Assembly: GCA_020809705.1 (NCBI GenBank)
Contig: CP085833.1
Location: forward strand, 4,340,001-4,404,000
Direction of reading: 5' to 3'
DNA from: Calonectria ilicicola
Lineage: Eukaryota; Ascomycota; Sordariomycetes; Hypocreales; Nectriaceae
Length of the DNA stretch: 64,000 nucleotides
This document shows, in pieces, positions 22,802 to 34,194 of the stretch. The notes beneath the pieces are model-generated. The model made no database searches. It was not told the DNA's origin and worked only from the letters and a program-made list of their open reading frames with translations. The position numbers and the translations under genes are program-made. The stretch's first letter is position 1; every line of letters begins with the position of its first letter.

Positions 22802-23491
22802 CTGAGTCCACGGTGAACCATGTTGAAGTTGTTGGTTCTAAAATTCAGTGACCGTCTAAGCGATCTTATCTCTGCATTGTTAGTCGACGAGCCAATCGGT
22901 AGTCCCATCAACCTAACGAGTGAGTGATGCTTGGCTGTTGACCGCCAATTTATCCAATCAAATTTCTTGGCATCTAATCGCCTTTCCACACGACTAGCTC
23001 TTCAGCTACTTTTTTTCTCGAAGAAAAAGGTTTATGAATTGTCCAGCCATCGAATAGTGCTGGCTATTCAAGCGTTGATCAATCACTGAGTTTCACTCTA
23101 TATCGCCTCGGTTGTGCGGGCCCCTCCACCCGGAGACGCTCATAATTACTACACATCATCACCAAGCATAAGCCTAATCACGCCGAATCATTAGATACAT
23201 TCCAAATCTAACGAAGGTTCAGCACGCCGGAGAGGACCCAAGGAGGGAATTCTGCGTAGGTCAAAGGCCAAGCTAAGGCTTAAGTTAAAACGTTAGAACC
23301 AACAAGAATGCCAAGTCTCAGCCGCTCGGCCTAAGTTAAATCAGGCAGTGATCATCGCTTTTGCCAAGTATCTATTGTGGTCCACATAGTTGCCCAACAA
23401 GATACATATATATTCACCCGCCTTTCTCTTCTTTGCATCAGTACTTCATTTTTTTCATCACCATCATTGTCTCCAGTTCTCAACAGTCAAT
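22802..23491. other. Intergenic, nothing recognised
   Basis: About 690 bp without a supported gene. Its right end is the promoter of the hypothetical gene at 23492, with a pyrimidine-rich stretch and a TATATA run at about 23404-23411. Confidence 0.45.
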
Positions 23492-24881
23492 ATGGATGTC
23501 ATATTCGATCCTGTGATTTGCGCCAGTCTCCATAATGAGCTTCTTGCGAGAACCATTGCACACATTCCCGGCGCAGCAGGGCAAGTTAACCAAAATATTA
23601 TCCCTTTGAGTGCCGTAAGACTCCACCCTGGTCAGTCACGTGCCAGGCAGTGAATTAGAAGATACAAAAACTGCGATGACAACTTTTGATTCATCGCCCG
23701 GCACGTGACTGACCAGGGTGGAGTCTTCCGGCACTCAAAGGGATAGAGACCTGGGCACAACTGACTCCCCAGCAACGACGTACTGATATTCCAAACGATT
23801 CGCCCCTATACCAATTTCTGTCTCTATGCAATAGCTACGAACCGGACACCGTTCCTCTTACCCCTTATCACGAACAACCCGCCCCACACTTGTTTGATCA
23901 CGGCTTGGTTGAGGAAGATCATAGAAATCCGGATAGTCGTTTCATTCTACTGTATCCGGATCACACAACCAGTCCGTCATCGGGCTCTGGGCTCTACTTT
24001 GATCTTGATACCAATCTTGTTATCTGGTACTATCTATTTGAAAGCCCAGGATTACCAGCAGACGAAGAGTGGATACCCCTTGAACTAGCACTTCAGAAAG
24101 CATTGGATATGTGGGAAATTGGAAAATTCCAACATGATGACCCGCAATCGCAAGAATTTGTATCGCTAAGAGGCTGGGTGCAAAAAGACTTGGACGAAGC
24201 AATCACCATGTGGGAAAATCTCCTCCAGGCTATTCAAGATCGCCTACCACTTCCACAAAGCACCATTCCACCAGGCTTTCGGGACCCTCTACCTACAGAT
24301 TTATTGCAAGGGTTTGAAATCAACCCTTTCGCCAAAGCTTTTCTTCCTGCAGCCAAACGCCCATCATTTACTTTTGTTGCTCCTGGAGTGACAACATTCT
24401 CGGCAGAACTCTTGGCAAAAATCTATGGATCAGAGGACCCTAATAGTCGACGTCTTAAGACAGTTCGAGGAAAGAATGATCGAGACCCTATTCGCTTATA
24501 CTTCCGGCCACTTCGGGTCCTATACCTGCGACTGCACCATACATTAGTCGCGGCAAAGAACGAAGCCGTCGGCATCGCTATATGGTGTCTAACCGGGCTG
24601 GGCTCTATATAATTGCGTCGCATCCTGTCAGGGACCATGACGGCATAGTCCACATAACGGCCGAGGGACTTCAGAATACTATCAAATGGGGAAAACAACG
24701 TCCCTGGGCAGAACAGTCATCCGAGTTGCGTCTTGTGGATATCCTTTGGGTCTGGTGGACAATGGTGAAGGATGGGTTTTGGGACGTCAGCTCTGAAGGA
24801 GTGTCTACATCCAATAGTTGGTATTCTGACCCTCACACAGAAGATTTTCGAAGACTCGTATGGTCAGAAGAAAATCGATAA
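23492..24881 (+). pseudogene. Hypothetical protein gene with hairpin intron and a frameshift
   Basis: Exon 1 is predicted at 23492-23614 (ATG at 23492, 41 codons), ending at a GTAAG donor. The best acceptor that keeps frame is AG at 23747-23748, giving a 134-nt intron that contains an inverted repeat (listed separately). Exon 2 is open from 23749 to a TAA at 24610-24612 (about 287 codons) and reads as a normal, acidic globular protein (GLYFDLDTNLVIWYYLFESP, MWENLLQAIQDRLPLP). After about 24540 its quality falls, while another frame becomes protein-like (RRHRYMVSNRAGLYIIASHP, HITAEGLQNTIKWGKQRPW) and ends at 24881. A one-base shift near 24550-24580 would join them. I recognise no named domain. 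It is either a recently broken gene or an assembly error; a further intron is less likely because no proper donor/acceptor pair fits. Confidence 0.6.
23599..23745. repeat. Near-perfect inverted repeat (46-bp arms, 55-nt spacer)
   Basis: The left arm 23599-23644 is the reverse complement of the right arm 23700-23745 with one mismatch out of 46 (23616 against 23728). The spacer is 23645-23699. Each arm contains the palindrome CACGTG. The left arm overlaps the last codons of exon 1 and the predicted splice donor; the right arm ends two bases before the predicted acceptor AG. No flanking target-site duplication could be seen. RNA from this stretch would fold into a strong hairpin. Confidence 0.9.
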
Positions 24882-27800
24882 ACCGTTCCTTTCCAAAGAG
24901 TCAAGATAACAATGATGAAAATCTTCACCGTACCTGAATTCATTAGTCCCAGACGCCCGAGCAACATGCTAGCCTCAGTAAAGCAATATTATACCTGTTC
25001 TAGGTCTTAGCTAGATTAGTTTAGATGGCAGCGCGGATTATGTTTCTTTTAGCTTGATTCGTGGACCAAATCCACAACTATCCAAGAATTATTTAAATAC
25101 CAAATACGATATATCAACATTTATCCTATATCTTTCTCGACTATGGTCTAGTTAACGTTATATGTTCTTCATTGTTGTTAGGAGTGGCACTGGAATCGCT
25201 GCCGTGCGAGATTCATGGATCAAAAAGTCAAGCAAATGCACCCCTCCCGAGACGTCAAAGCCTCATAGAATCCAGTCTTATAGCACGTAATCACTATTTT
25301 AGATACAAAGCTTGGGTTTGGACCTGAAGCTACTATAAGATGCCTGCGAGCAATAATACTGAGGAGCTCTATGCGCTAAAAGGTGATCCGCCGGGAGCAT
25401 CCTGATCTCCACCATCAGAAACGGATAGCTCTTCATCTTCATCTCAAACTTAGCGCTCTGGTTGCGTTTGGTCATGTTTTAAAACAACTCGGGGGAAGAG
25501 GTCGAACGTTTTGTGGGCGCGATTACGTTGTTCGCTTCGGCGAAACATCAAACCTGTGGGTAAAAACGTCCGACAAATGGTAGCGAATGGATCAAGAACT
25601 AGCTCTCGTCCTGTAACAAGGACTCTTTGACACTCAATCTTCAGATTCATCCGTTTCGAGTTGGTGAATCGTTAGGCAAATGCTGAGCACTGACATGAAC
25701 ATATTTTGAAACGCCCAAGCCTCGTAGACCAACCCCCTCTCGGCCTTTCAATCCCAAACACGCCATATGTACAAACTCGGAGATAGCTCCGGATAGCATA
25801 CTGTATGTGATTCACGATAGCCTTTTGCTAGACCCCTTTGGATAGAATCTATGTCGAATTAAGATCCATGGGTTAGGTAAGGTAACAGAATTGTACGACA
25901 TCAGAACACCTATCAATATCTCAACCAAGTATTGGAGTTGAACGAAAGGCTTGGTGAAAAACACTGCAATTGAGAAATATATACATCAACCTCATAATAT
26001 GAATTCTAAATTTTTTATATATACTTTAATATATATAGGCATTATTTACGACAAGCTTTCTTTTCGCAATTCAATTTGGATAGTTGGAAAATGCAAGTGT
26101 GATGGCGCCATCGCAGACTACCCTATAGGCACGGGCCTCGCTCGGGCGAACGTCAATGCCAGCCACCTCGATGCTCGGCCTTAACCCTCACCAGGCTGTC
26201 TGTGCTTCTTACTTTTACTCTCTGACTCAATCTGACACTGTTACACACAGCGCGGGGTAGTCAAAAACGACACATCATATGATTGCAGAAAGGGACCCTC
26301 CTCGTTTCAGAATTATACATGGTAACCTTATCAAAGAGGCATTAAATTGGCGATTCGACGTGGGGCGCAGGGCAGGCATTTGGCGATTCAAACATGCCCA
26401 CTGACGGCGATAGGGTGTGCGTAGAAAGCATTAATCATGTGCGTCTCGACATTGAATCATGCTATTGCGGGAAATTGTGCTCATCAAAGGTTTCTAAATT
26501 TGTGAGCGACGCTGTTGGTAGCTGCCACTCCAGACTCCTGCTGGATTCAATGTCATGTTCAACCAACACTCAATTCATAGACACACCGCAAGATCTTGAG
26601 GGTTGCAGATGATGACCAGACTATAGCGCTGGAGCCTATGAGTGGACGGCCCGATCATCGCACATTGATTGACCTGTCAACTTGTCACTCAGGTTGAAAC
26701 TGCCTTGCCTCGCAGAGCTCGAGTGCCGGATCTAAGATACCCCCACCTGCCCTATCCAGTACCGGGATCAGATTAAGGGACAGTGACACAATCAAAGCGC
26801 AAACATCATGTTGGTTTACCGCCCAAGGCAAAGAGCAGCATGGTGCTTAGTGATTATGTCAGAAGCTGAAGGGCTGAGGCGAAAAAGCCTCGAGACCGCA
26901 AGAGAGGCGAAAAAAAATTGAAGACCCAGAAAAAAAGCGACAATCAGTAAATCTCACACCCCTCCCCAGCCCCCGGATCTAAGTATTTCGGGATACCGAC
27001 GGATTTAGGCCTAAAGTAATGGCCAAGCTGCGAGTGATGTCGTCTTGACAAGGCGGGAGGCGGGAGACGGACCGGTCATCGATGGTGGTGACATCATGAT
27101 TAGATCCCCCGCCACCGGACCCGGCAGGCGCGCGGTGGCAGGCCAGGCCAGGCCAGGCCAAAAAAAAACCGTTGCGGAATTGGTCGAGATTTGCTTGCGA
27201 TCTGCCCCTAGTAAAAAGGAAAGAAAAGAAAAAAAAAAGTCCGAAAGCTTGGTTTCCGGGAATTTATGGAACCGTCATGATGCTGCCCAGGAATGTAGTG
27301 AGACGGATTGACGATGCGGCGCAGTGAGCATTACATGACGTCGTTGAAGAAAGCAAGATATCCATTCCATTTTTTTTTCTTGGCTACTGTCGCGAACGAT
27401 GCACACACAGGACAGCGTTTTGCTGCCTCAGACAGTCGTTGACGCGGGGTTGCGCAATCCTTTCCTCGGCCATTGCTGGTTTACTATAGGATTGCCCCGC
27501 AACCACACGAAAGAAGCAAAAGAGGGGGAATCAATCGCACCCAGCTTCCAGGTTTTTTTGCGCCGTGGGCAGGAAAAGAAGCGATGAGGGGGAAAGGAGG
27601 GGAGGGTGAGGGGTGAAAAGCGGACGACGGATCCTATTCAGGCTGGCACTACTGCATGAGCGTCTCGGATCGCGATGGAGTTGCTTCCGAACATGTTTTG
27701 CATCAATAGTGGCATCTCGTGTATCTTGTCCATCAATTCCGCGCCCATGGGCAACTCGTCGAGCGCCAGACGCCCGAGGCGCGCCGGATACGGACGCCCA

Positions 27801-30767
27801 GGCCCATCCGGCCGGACCGATGCCGAGGCCGATGCCGGGAGGGGTTGTCCGGCGAGTGGGGTGGTTGGGCCAATTGGGCGGGGAGTACATGCAAGCCGCC
27901 TCCAGAGAGGAGTCTGGCTTGGAGGCGACGGACGGTATCTATCAAACCCACGCAAAGAAGAAAGAGTGGGATGGATGGGCCTGGGGATGGGGCATGCGAC
28001 GGCGGGACAGGCTACTACAGTACTTCCTGTATGCGTTCCCGCGCCTTATGGGGAGGAGCAAAAAGAGGGGAAAAGTGATAACCGACAAAACGAGTACAGT
28101 TTGCATTGATACTGTCTTCCATCGCGGCCATGCGGTATCATCGTTGAACTGCGACTGGCAGCTCAGATTTTGGTGTGGCTGAACCCAGGGCCAATAAGCG
28201 AGCTGATGGCCCAACAACCAGTCAGCACAGTAGGCCACACCGTACACACACAACAGCAAAAAGCAGCTCGACAAGTGTGCAGCAGAGAGAGAGAGCCAGA
28301 GCCGCACAACGAAAAGGTCAAGCCATGACTCAAAATACATCTTCTGCGCGCATCATTGGCTCTCGCCGTCTACGTAACAGGTGGTCCAGGGAGGAAATTT
28401 TTTTTTACTTCTTCTTGTGTTTTGCTCTCTCACCGGGGCCTCTTGAATGGCTACACGAAGCAATATGGCCTGGACTAAGTTGACCCGTCGGGTTTCTGAA
28501 AAAGCAGCCCCGCGTAGCGAGAGGAGGACGTCTCGACACATATCCGAAATGTATGCACGTGTATCTGTGCCGTGCATACATACATTCCACGACTACGACC
28601 CCCCTCCTCGTCCCCTCACCCTCACCCTCACCTTTCCGCTCCTCACCCTCCAGCACATCAACGCAACGCGGAACACGACAGCCCAACAGTCGGTCGGAAA
28701 TCGCCTTGCGTTGTTGCTTGGGGACGAACGACAAGCGTCCTGTTGATGTGTTGTCTCCACTGAAATGTCTCGCCCTGAGGCCCAGCGCCCAGCAGCGCCA
28801 ACCGAGCCGCTTGAGCAAGCCCACACCCTCTTTCCTCAACCACCCCAGCCCAACACTGGCTCGCTGACTGCAGGTCGAGGCTCTCGATGATGCCAGCTGT
28901 GAAAGACATTGTCTCTCCAGCAATAATGCTGCGATGCTATTGCCGTGCGGGCTAAAACATGCAGATGGTGACCCATCTCACCTGATGACGGCAACGACTC
29001 CTAGTTCAAGCAAGCTCTGCTGAGGAGTAAGAAAAAGGAAATGGATGCTATTCAATCAATTGCCCTCCTGCATTTGCATGCTGCTGCCATGCCCAGATAC
29101 CCTGCTCCCCACCCCAGACAGTAGTGAGAGCGAGAGCCCTGCTGCAGGGGACCCAACATTGACCGACCTGGGGGTGTGAGATAATCCGACAGTGTGTCCC
29201 ACACAAAAAAAGGGAGGATGTGCTAAAATAAAAAATAAAAATAAAATAATAATTACCCAAGGGGGTGTGTGCGTACCCAGGCCCAGCAAAAAAGAAGGAC
29301 GCGCCGCCGGCCTGGCCCTTGGCCCTAAGACCTGAAAGAGGCAGTTCTGGGCGTGGTCGACCTGGGTGGCATGACCCCCCGGCGAGCTGGCAGGCCTTGA
29401 TTAGATGCTTGAGTTTCGATAGAGCAGCAGAGATTGGAGATACGAGCCACGAGGGCGGGTTGCGGGGAAGGGCGCACACATGCTGATGCATCAACGAAAA
29501 AAAGCGGATGAGATGATGATGAGCCGTGTGTGTTTGATGATCAATGGCGGTAGCGCGCCGACAATTCAAGAAAAAAAGGGAGGAATAGGGGTGAGTGAGC
29601 ATTACTGACTGATTATGACTCTGCAGCGACCACCTATTGATCCCGATCCTACACTACGGCGCAGCGGTCGTGGCGCATAGCTTCGTGCGGGCTCCGTCTG
29701 CTTCACCGCAAAGGCTTCGTTTTTTCTTTGCTTGTTCATTGTTCCATCGCTCATCATCGTCAGCTCAATGGGCATGTGACTGCGCGGGGGCCCAAGGAAT
29801 GCCCAGCAAGAAGATCGAGGCCATCCCGCACCCCCGGGCAGTGAGCACTGCGAGACATGGTGTTGACCTGGCCAGTACATGGGCGGGCGGGCAGGCAGGC
29901 GACCCTCCTCTCCCCCCAATCAACCCCCCCTTCTCTCCGCTGCTGCTGTTGGCCACCCCAGTCCCCAAGACATGGTTTTGTTGTTACACTTGATGGGCTG
30001 AAGTGACAAAAAGTATGTGAGGCTACCTGGCTGGCTGGACCGCCTAGTTTGGGCGTTTATTGCAGATAGCTTGCAGATTATTGAAATGTCTCCCACCCCG
30101 CCTAGACAGTATGTACCTAGCTGGACCACCAGATTCAGAAACAAACCAACAGGAAGGAGAAAAAAAAAACGCCCGCGAGCGAGCTCAGCCAGCCCAGGCC
30201 CCGGCCCAGCCCAAGGCAGCCGCACACATCGGGAACGCCTTAATGGTCAGCCCTTCCCGCGCCTTTCCCATTCTTGAGCTGTGAGATGAGACATATTGAA
30301 AGCAAGAAAAAAAGGCGAGAGAGACTATCGGGAGGGCGAGCAGCTGCACATGGCCTCGTCAGCTCGCCAAGCCCGACCCATGCCGTCGGTCATAGCCTCG
30401 TCAGCTTTCCCGTTCGGGGACACCCGTCATCACGCAGTCATCAGCCCTCGCGCCACGGGTGCAATCAAGCAATTGGGGACATGCGGAAGCAAACAATACG
30501 GGATACAGAGGCCCCAGAAAAACGAGGTGTAAGCATTTACTTTTTCCTGTCTCTTCTGACCGTGCAAGTGGCCGCCCCTCGGAACCGCGGCCACCTGGGT
30601 GCTGGCCCTGGGGGGGTGCGTGCTGCCCTGGTTCGTGTCACCCACCCGGCTGAAGGTGCGAATGAGCATGGCGAGGACGCTTCTCCACAGAACCGGGGGG
30701 GCGCCCTAATCGCATGGTTCGCATCGCGTGTGTAGTCTCCATCTCCAGGATTACTTTTTTGACAGGC

Positions 30768-30793
30768 CTAGCACGCAAGCAAGCAAGCAAGCA
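30768..30793. repeat. Short tetranucleotide array (AAGC)n
   Basis: About five AAGC/CAAG units in a row in the gene desert; simple-sequence repeat. Confidence 0.8.
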
Positions 30794-33365
30794 TGTAGGC
30801 AAAAAAACAAAAAAAAAACAAGAGTACCTATGGCGGCGGCGGAGCCCGGGGGTTTCCTATGTATGCTTCCCCAAACTGTATTGATACCACTTGCTGCTAC
30901 TGCCCCCGGCCCGGCCAACTGTTGCCAGAACAGCACCCAGCTCCGGGGAAACCTCATTGAGTTGCGCCCGAGTTGCGCTCCGCCCTGGCCTTGGCCCTGC
31001 ACTGCCGCCGTTGGTCTGCTTATTCGCATCTGCTCGCTGCTTATACAGTAGTCCCCCGCGAAAATACCTGGCTGTATGTAGCATGCATCGCCATGCAACG
31101 TTGACCGAATAGGCAGTCGGATGGCTGTGGGATGCCGCAACAGGTCGCCAATACCTGGTAGCTGACTGGATATCCAGAACAAGGCGCCAGCGGACCCTCT
31201 TCGGATCCCCGCACGACGAAGCCGATCAATTCTGCCGCGCGAGCTGTGTGCTGCTTGTCACGGCTACCACGGCCCATTCGGACTTCTCACCTTGGCAAAA
31301 TGCAAATGGCTGGGACGAAGGAAGGAAAAAACGCAAAAGCGGGAAAGCATTGGCAGCGAGGAGGCAAATGCGCAGTGTAAATCGTACCATATACAAGTCG
31401 TCTCATTGCTCCATTGACGGGCCGAGCTTGTCCAGGGATCGTCGTCAGATAGGCCGTAGCCTCACTTGAACTGGCACACCGAAGCAGAAGACGTCTCCAC
31501 ATGCCATGCGCTTTTAGCCTCTCCTGTCAAAAAAAGCACCGATTTCGTGACTTGCGCGCACACCATCCAAATCGTTCATCCCCCTCCATCCATCGCAGGT
31601 CGCCGCGTCGCATCATTTGGGGAAAATGGGCAGTTGACCACAACCCAGGAGACCGCCCCGAAAGGAGCACGATACACGAGGGAGAGAGAGAGAGAGATCA
31701 TCGCTGACTGGGGCTCAAAGGGGAAAGGGAGGAATGGAAAGCTGCCTATCTGCCGTGCATAGTCTGACTGCTGCTCGCTCGCATTTGGAGCAATGCAGAC
31801 CAACGAATGCCAGTCTGCTTATGACAGCTTAGTCGTTTGGCCATTTTTGTGTGTTACATGTGAACACATTTTTTGCTAGCTTCGCGTCGGCAGCTGGTTC
31901 GCTGATAGTTCCCATCCACGGCGTCGGGAATAATAGGTAGCTAGGTAAGTAAGTAGCCGGTACAACTTTGTTTCTTTTTTTTTGCGACGGGGAGCGAAAA
32001 AAAAGCAAGAGGATCCTGGAGAGGGAGAGGGAGAAAAAAAAATTCGCCATCCAGTCGCGTGCCGTGGCCTCCATCCAACCTGAATCGGAGGCCATCCAAC
32101 ACGGCCATACTTCGACGACATCGGAGACCGAACCCTTACTCGTGTATCTCAACAAGCGGGTTTTTTCGTGGTTGCTTGCTTCTGTCACGATAATTCCCTC
32201 ATCCCAACCGTGTGTGTCTATGTGCCTTCCTGAAAAGTCAATCCGAAGAAGCCGGGCCATTGGCAATTGAGGGGACAATCAATCAATTCTCATCTATCAT
32301 TGTCTTCCTTTGTTTTGCGTTCGGTGGTCCCGATCATCAAAGCTCACACACAGTAGCTCCATCTTGGGTACCCCCCCCCGGCTCGCCGCCTTTCCCCCCA
32401 TTCACCGTCGATGCAATGTTTCGCGCGCTCCTTTCTCCTCCAGCTCCCTACGCTCTCCCCGCAAAAAGAGGAAACAAGTGCGCACCTTTTTCCCAAAAAA
32501 AGAAACCAGACCAAAAACCAAAACCAAACTAAACCCGCCTAAACAGTGAGGATAAGAACATCAACCACATGGGATGAGCCTGTGGGGCTTCCCAGCTCCA
32601 GGCCAAAGTGGATGTGGAAAAAAGGCAGGACTCGTTCCCCCACTGTAGGAGGCGGCGGCCGCGGTGCCAAATCTCCCACTGTCCTGCACCCGCTGGTGTG
32701 CTGGGCAGGGCCGCTGAGGCAAGACTCGACACCACTGTTCCACCGCGGTTCCACCAAAGTTCCAGCACCTCACAGTGCGTCCTCAGGGGCGAGCACAGGC
32801 AGCCCGTGCCACTGTCGTCCCTGTGTGCGCCGTGGTCGCTCGTCGCCTACAGCGCTCACGCCCCCCACCTCGCCCCCCCTTACCTCCGCTGGGGAGAAGG
32901 TATTACGCCACCCCCCTATATCTCAGCCAACCCCTAACGCCGCACCCCCTCCCCCCAGCGCGCACACCCCCGTACTGCTCTCGCTGGGAACCCGCCACCC
33001 TCCACCAACACCTAGCTTCCCCACACCCCTGCGCGCTGCCTCGTTTCCCTCCCGTCCGCGATTTTCCAGGGTTCATATTCCTCGGCTCCGCCCCCATTTC
33101 GCATCCCATTTCTATCCCGGCATTCCTCTTCAGCTTCAACTCTTGCTCTTTAACTCTTCCCTTCTTCTCGTTGCGCGGGTCTGCACCTCACATACAAACT
33201 ACAACCACGATCTACTTTTCCTACTCTCCAGCAAAGCTTCATCTTCTCTTGGCTGGTCCCCAACCCAAGTAAACAAACCAACCTACTCAATCATCACCGA
33301 CAAAGGACACCTGGCTGGCCCTTTGTTTGCTTTGCTTGCTCGTCTGAATAACCTCCGGGCAACAA

Positions 33366-33377
33366 ACTATTTAAAGA
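33366..33377 (+). promoter_or_regulatory. TATA-like element upstream of the 90-aa gene
   Basis: CTATTTAAAGAG lies about 100 bp before the ATG at 33475, within a region that is otherwise pyrimidine-rich. Spacing fits a core promoter, but the transcription start is unknown. Confidence 0.3.
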
Positions 33378-33474
33378 GTAGCGCCGGTCGCATTAGACAG
33401 CTACTTCTCACCAGCGCCAGCGTTTTCACAAGAAACCTACTTTTCTCTCAAACCTCTCACACAACTCGTCCATC

Positions 33475-33747
33475 ATGGCTCCTTCATCGGAATACTACTA
33501 CTACCTCCCCAACCTCCAGGCTCTCGATCCCCAGGCCCGCGAGGTCGACCCCAACTCGTACACCTGGGTCCAGCCTACCGTTATCGAAGACGAGGACCTC
33601 ACTTTTGGCGGCAAGGCCCTGAGCACCTGGTATGAGGAGGAGAGGCGCCGCCTTAGCAGCGGGAGCGACGATGGCGGCGAGGAGCGCCGGGGCCGTGAGC
33701 GCGTACGGAAGCACCACTCCAAGTCGAAGAAGTCTCACAAGAAATAA
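33475..33747 (+). CDS. Small conserved-type hypothetical protein, 90 aa
   Basis: Single exon with a good start context (CATCATGGC). The protein begins MAPSSEYYYYLPNLQ, has an acidic/aromatic middle (VIEDEDLTFGGKALSTWYEE), and ends in a Ser/Asp then strongly basic tail rich in Lys/Arg/His (HHSKSKKSHKK), which could serve as a nuclear localisation or nucleic-acid-binding tail. Codon usage is clearly biased to C/G in third position, unlike the noise around it, which supports a real gene. No domain is known to me. It looks like one of the short, well-conserved orphan proteins of Sordariomycetes. It sits between two large gene deserts, a setting often seen for developmental or stress regulators in fungi; the function is unknown. 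Confidence 0.75.
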   Translation: MAPSSEYYYYLPNLQALDPQAREVDPNSYTWVQPTVIEDEDLTFGGKALSTWYEEERRRLSSGSDDGGEERRGRERVRKHHSKSKKSHKK

Positions 33748-34174
33748 ATGCAGCCCTCTTGCTTTCATGGGCTGGATGGCGAATTGTAGCGGCAATGCCA
33801 TCTCTCGACACACACAATGATACCCCTAAACGCCTCTCACCGCAACGGCTCTCTCTCACCAGGACCCCTCATGATACCTACCTACCTACCTCATCTCTTC
33901 TTGACCGGCAATATACCATCATCGCGCCGCATCATCATCAACATCAGCAGCATCATCTACAGAAAGGACCATAGATTTCACACAAGTTGTTTTGCCCTTA
34001 CTTGTTTTTTGTTTTCATTTTACTCCCGTCCGACACATGATACACAAAGCGGGATCTCATCATTACCACCTCTTACCACATACAATCAAACACACACCCC
34101 CTTGTACCACAACCTCCTCCGACTCCCATCTTGAATCAACAACCTCTTCTCTCGCTCGACCACACACACTCGCA

Positions 34175-34194
34175 TACACACACACACACACACA
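34175..34194. repeat. (AC)n microsatellite
   Basis: Ten AC units in a row. Confidence 0.9.

Larger units (their letters stand above)
24882..33474. other. 8.6-kb gene desert
   Basis: No gene could be supported on either strand. The left part (to about 26.2 kb) is AT-rich. The rest is of mixed or high GC with many A, T, C and G runs, CT-rich stretches and short direct repeats (for example GGCCA units at about 27139-27159). Open frames are common here only because stop codons are rare; their translations are low-complexity (Pro, Ser, Arg, His). The right end (about 32.7-33.47 kb) is a long pyrimidine-rich stretch that probably carries the promoter and 5' UTR of the 90-aa gene. Long untranslated leaders or non-coding RNAs are possible but not shown. 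Confidence 0.6.

Noticed and set aside
27613..28182. 189-codon plus-strand frame in the gene desert
   Set aside because: Overlapping frames on both strands at the same place, Arg/Pro-rich, no domain or splice support.
32546..33622. 358-codon plus-strand frame overlapping the 90-aa gene
   Set aside because: Pyrimidine-rich leader DNA that reads as Pro/Ser/Thr/Leu repeats, in a different frame from the codon-biased small gene.
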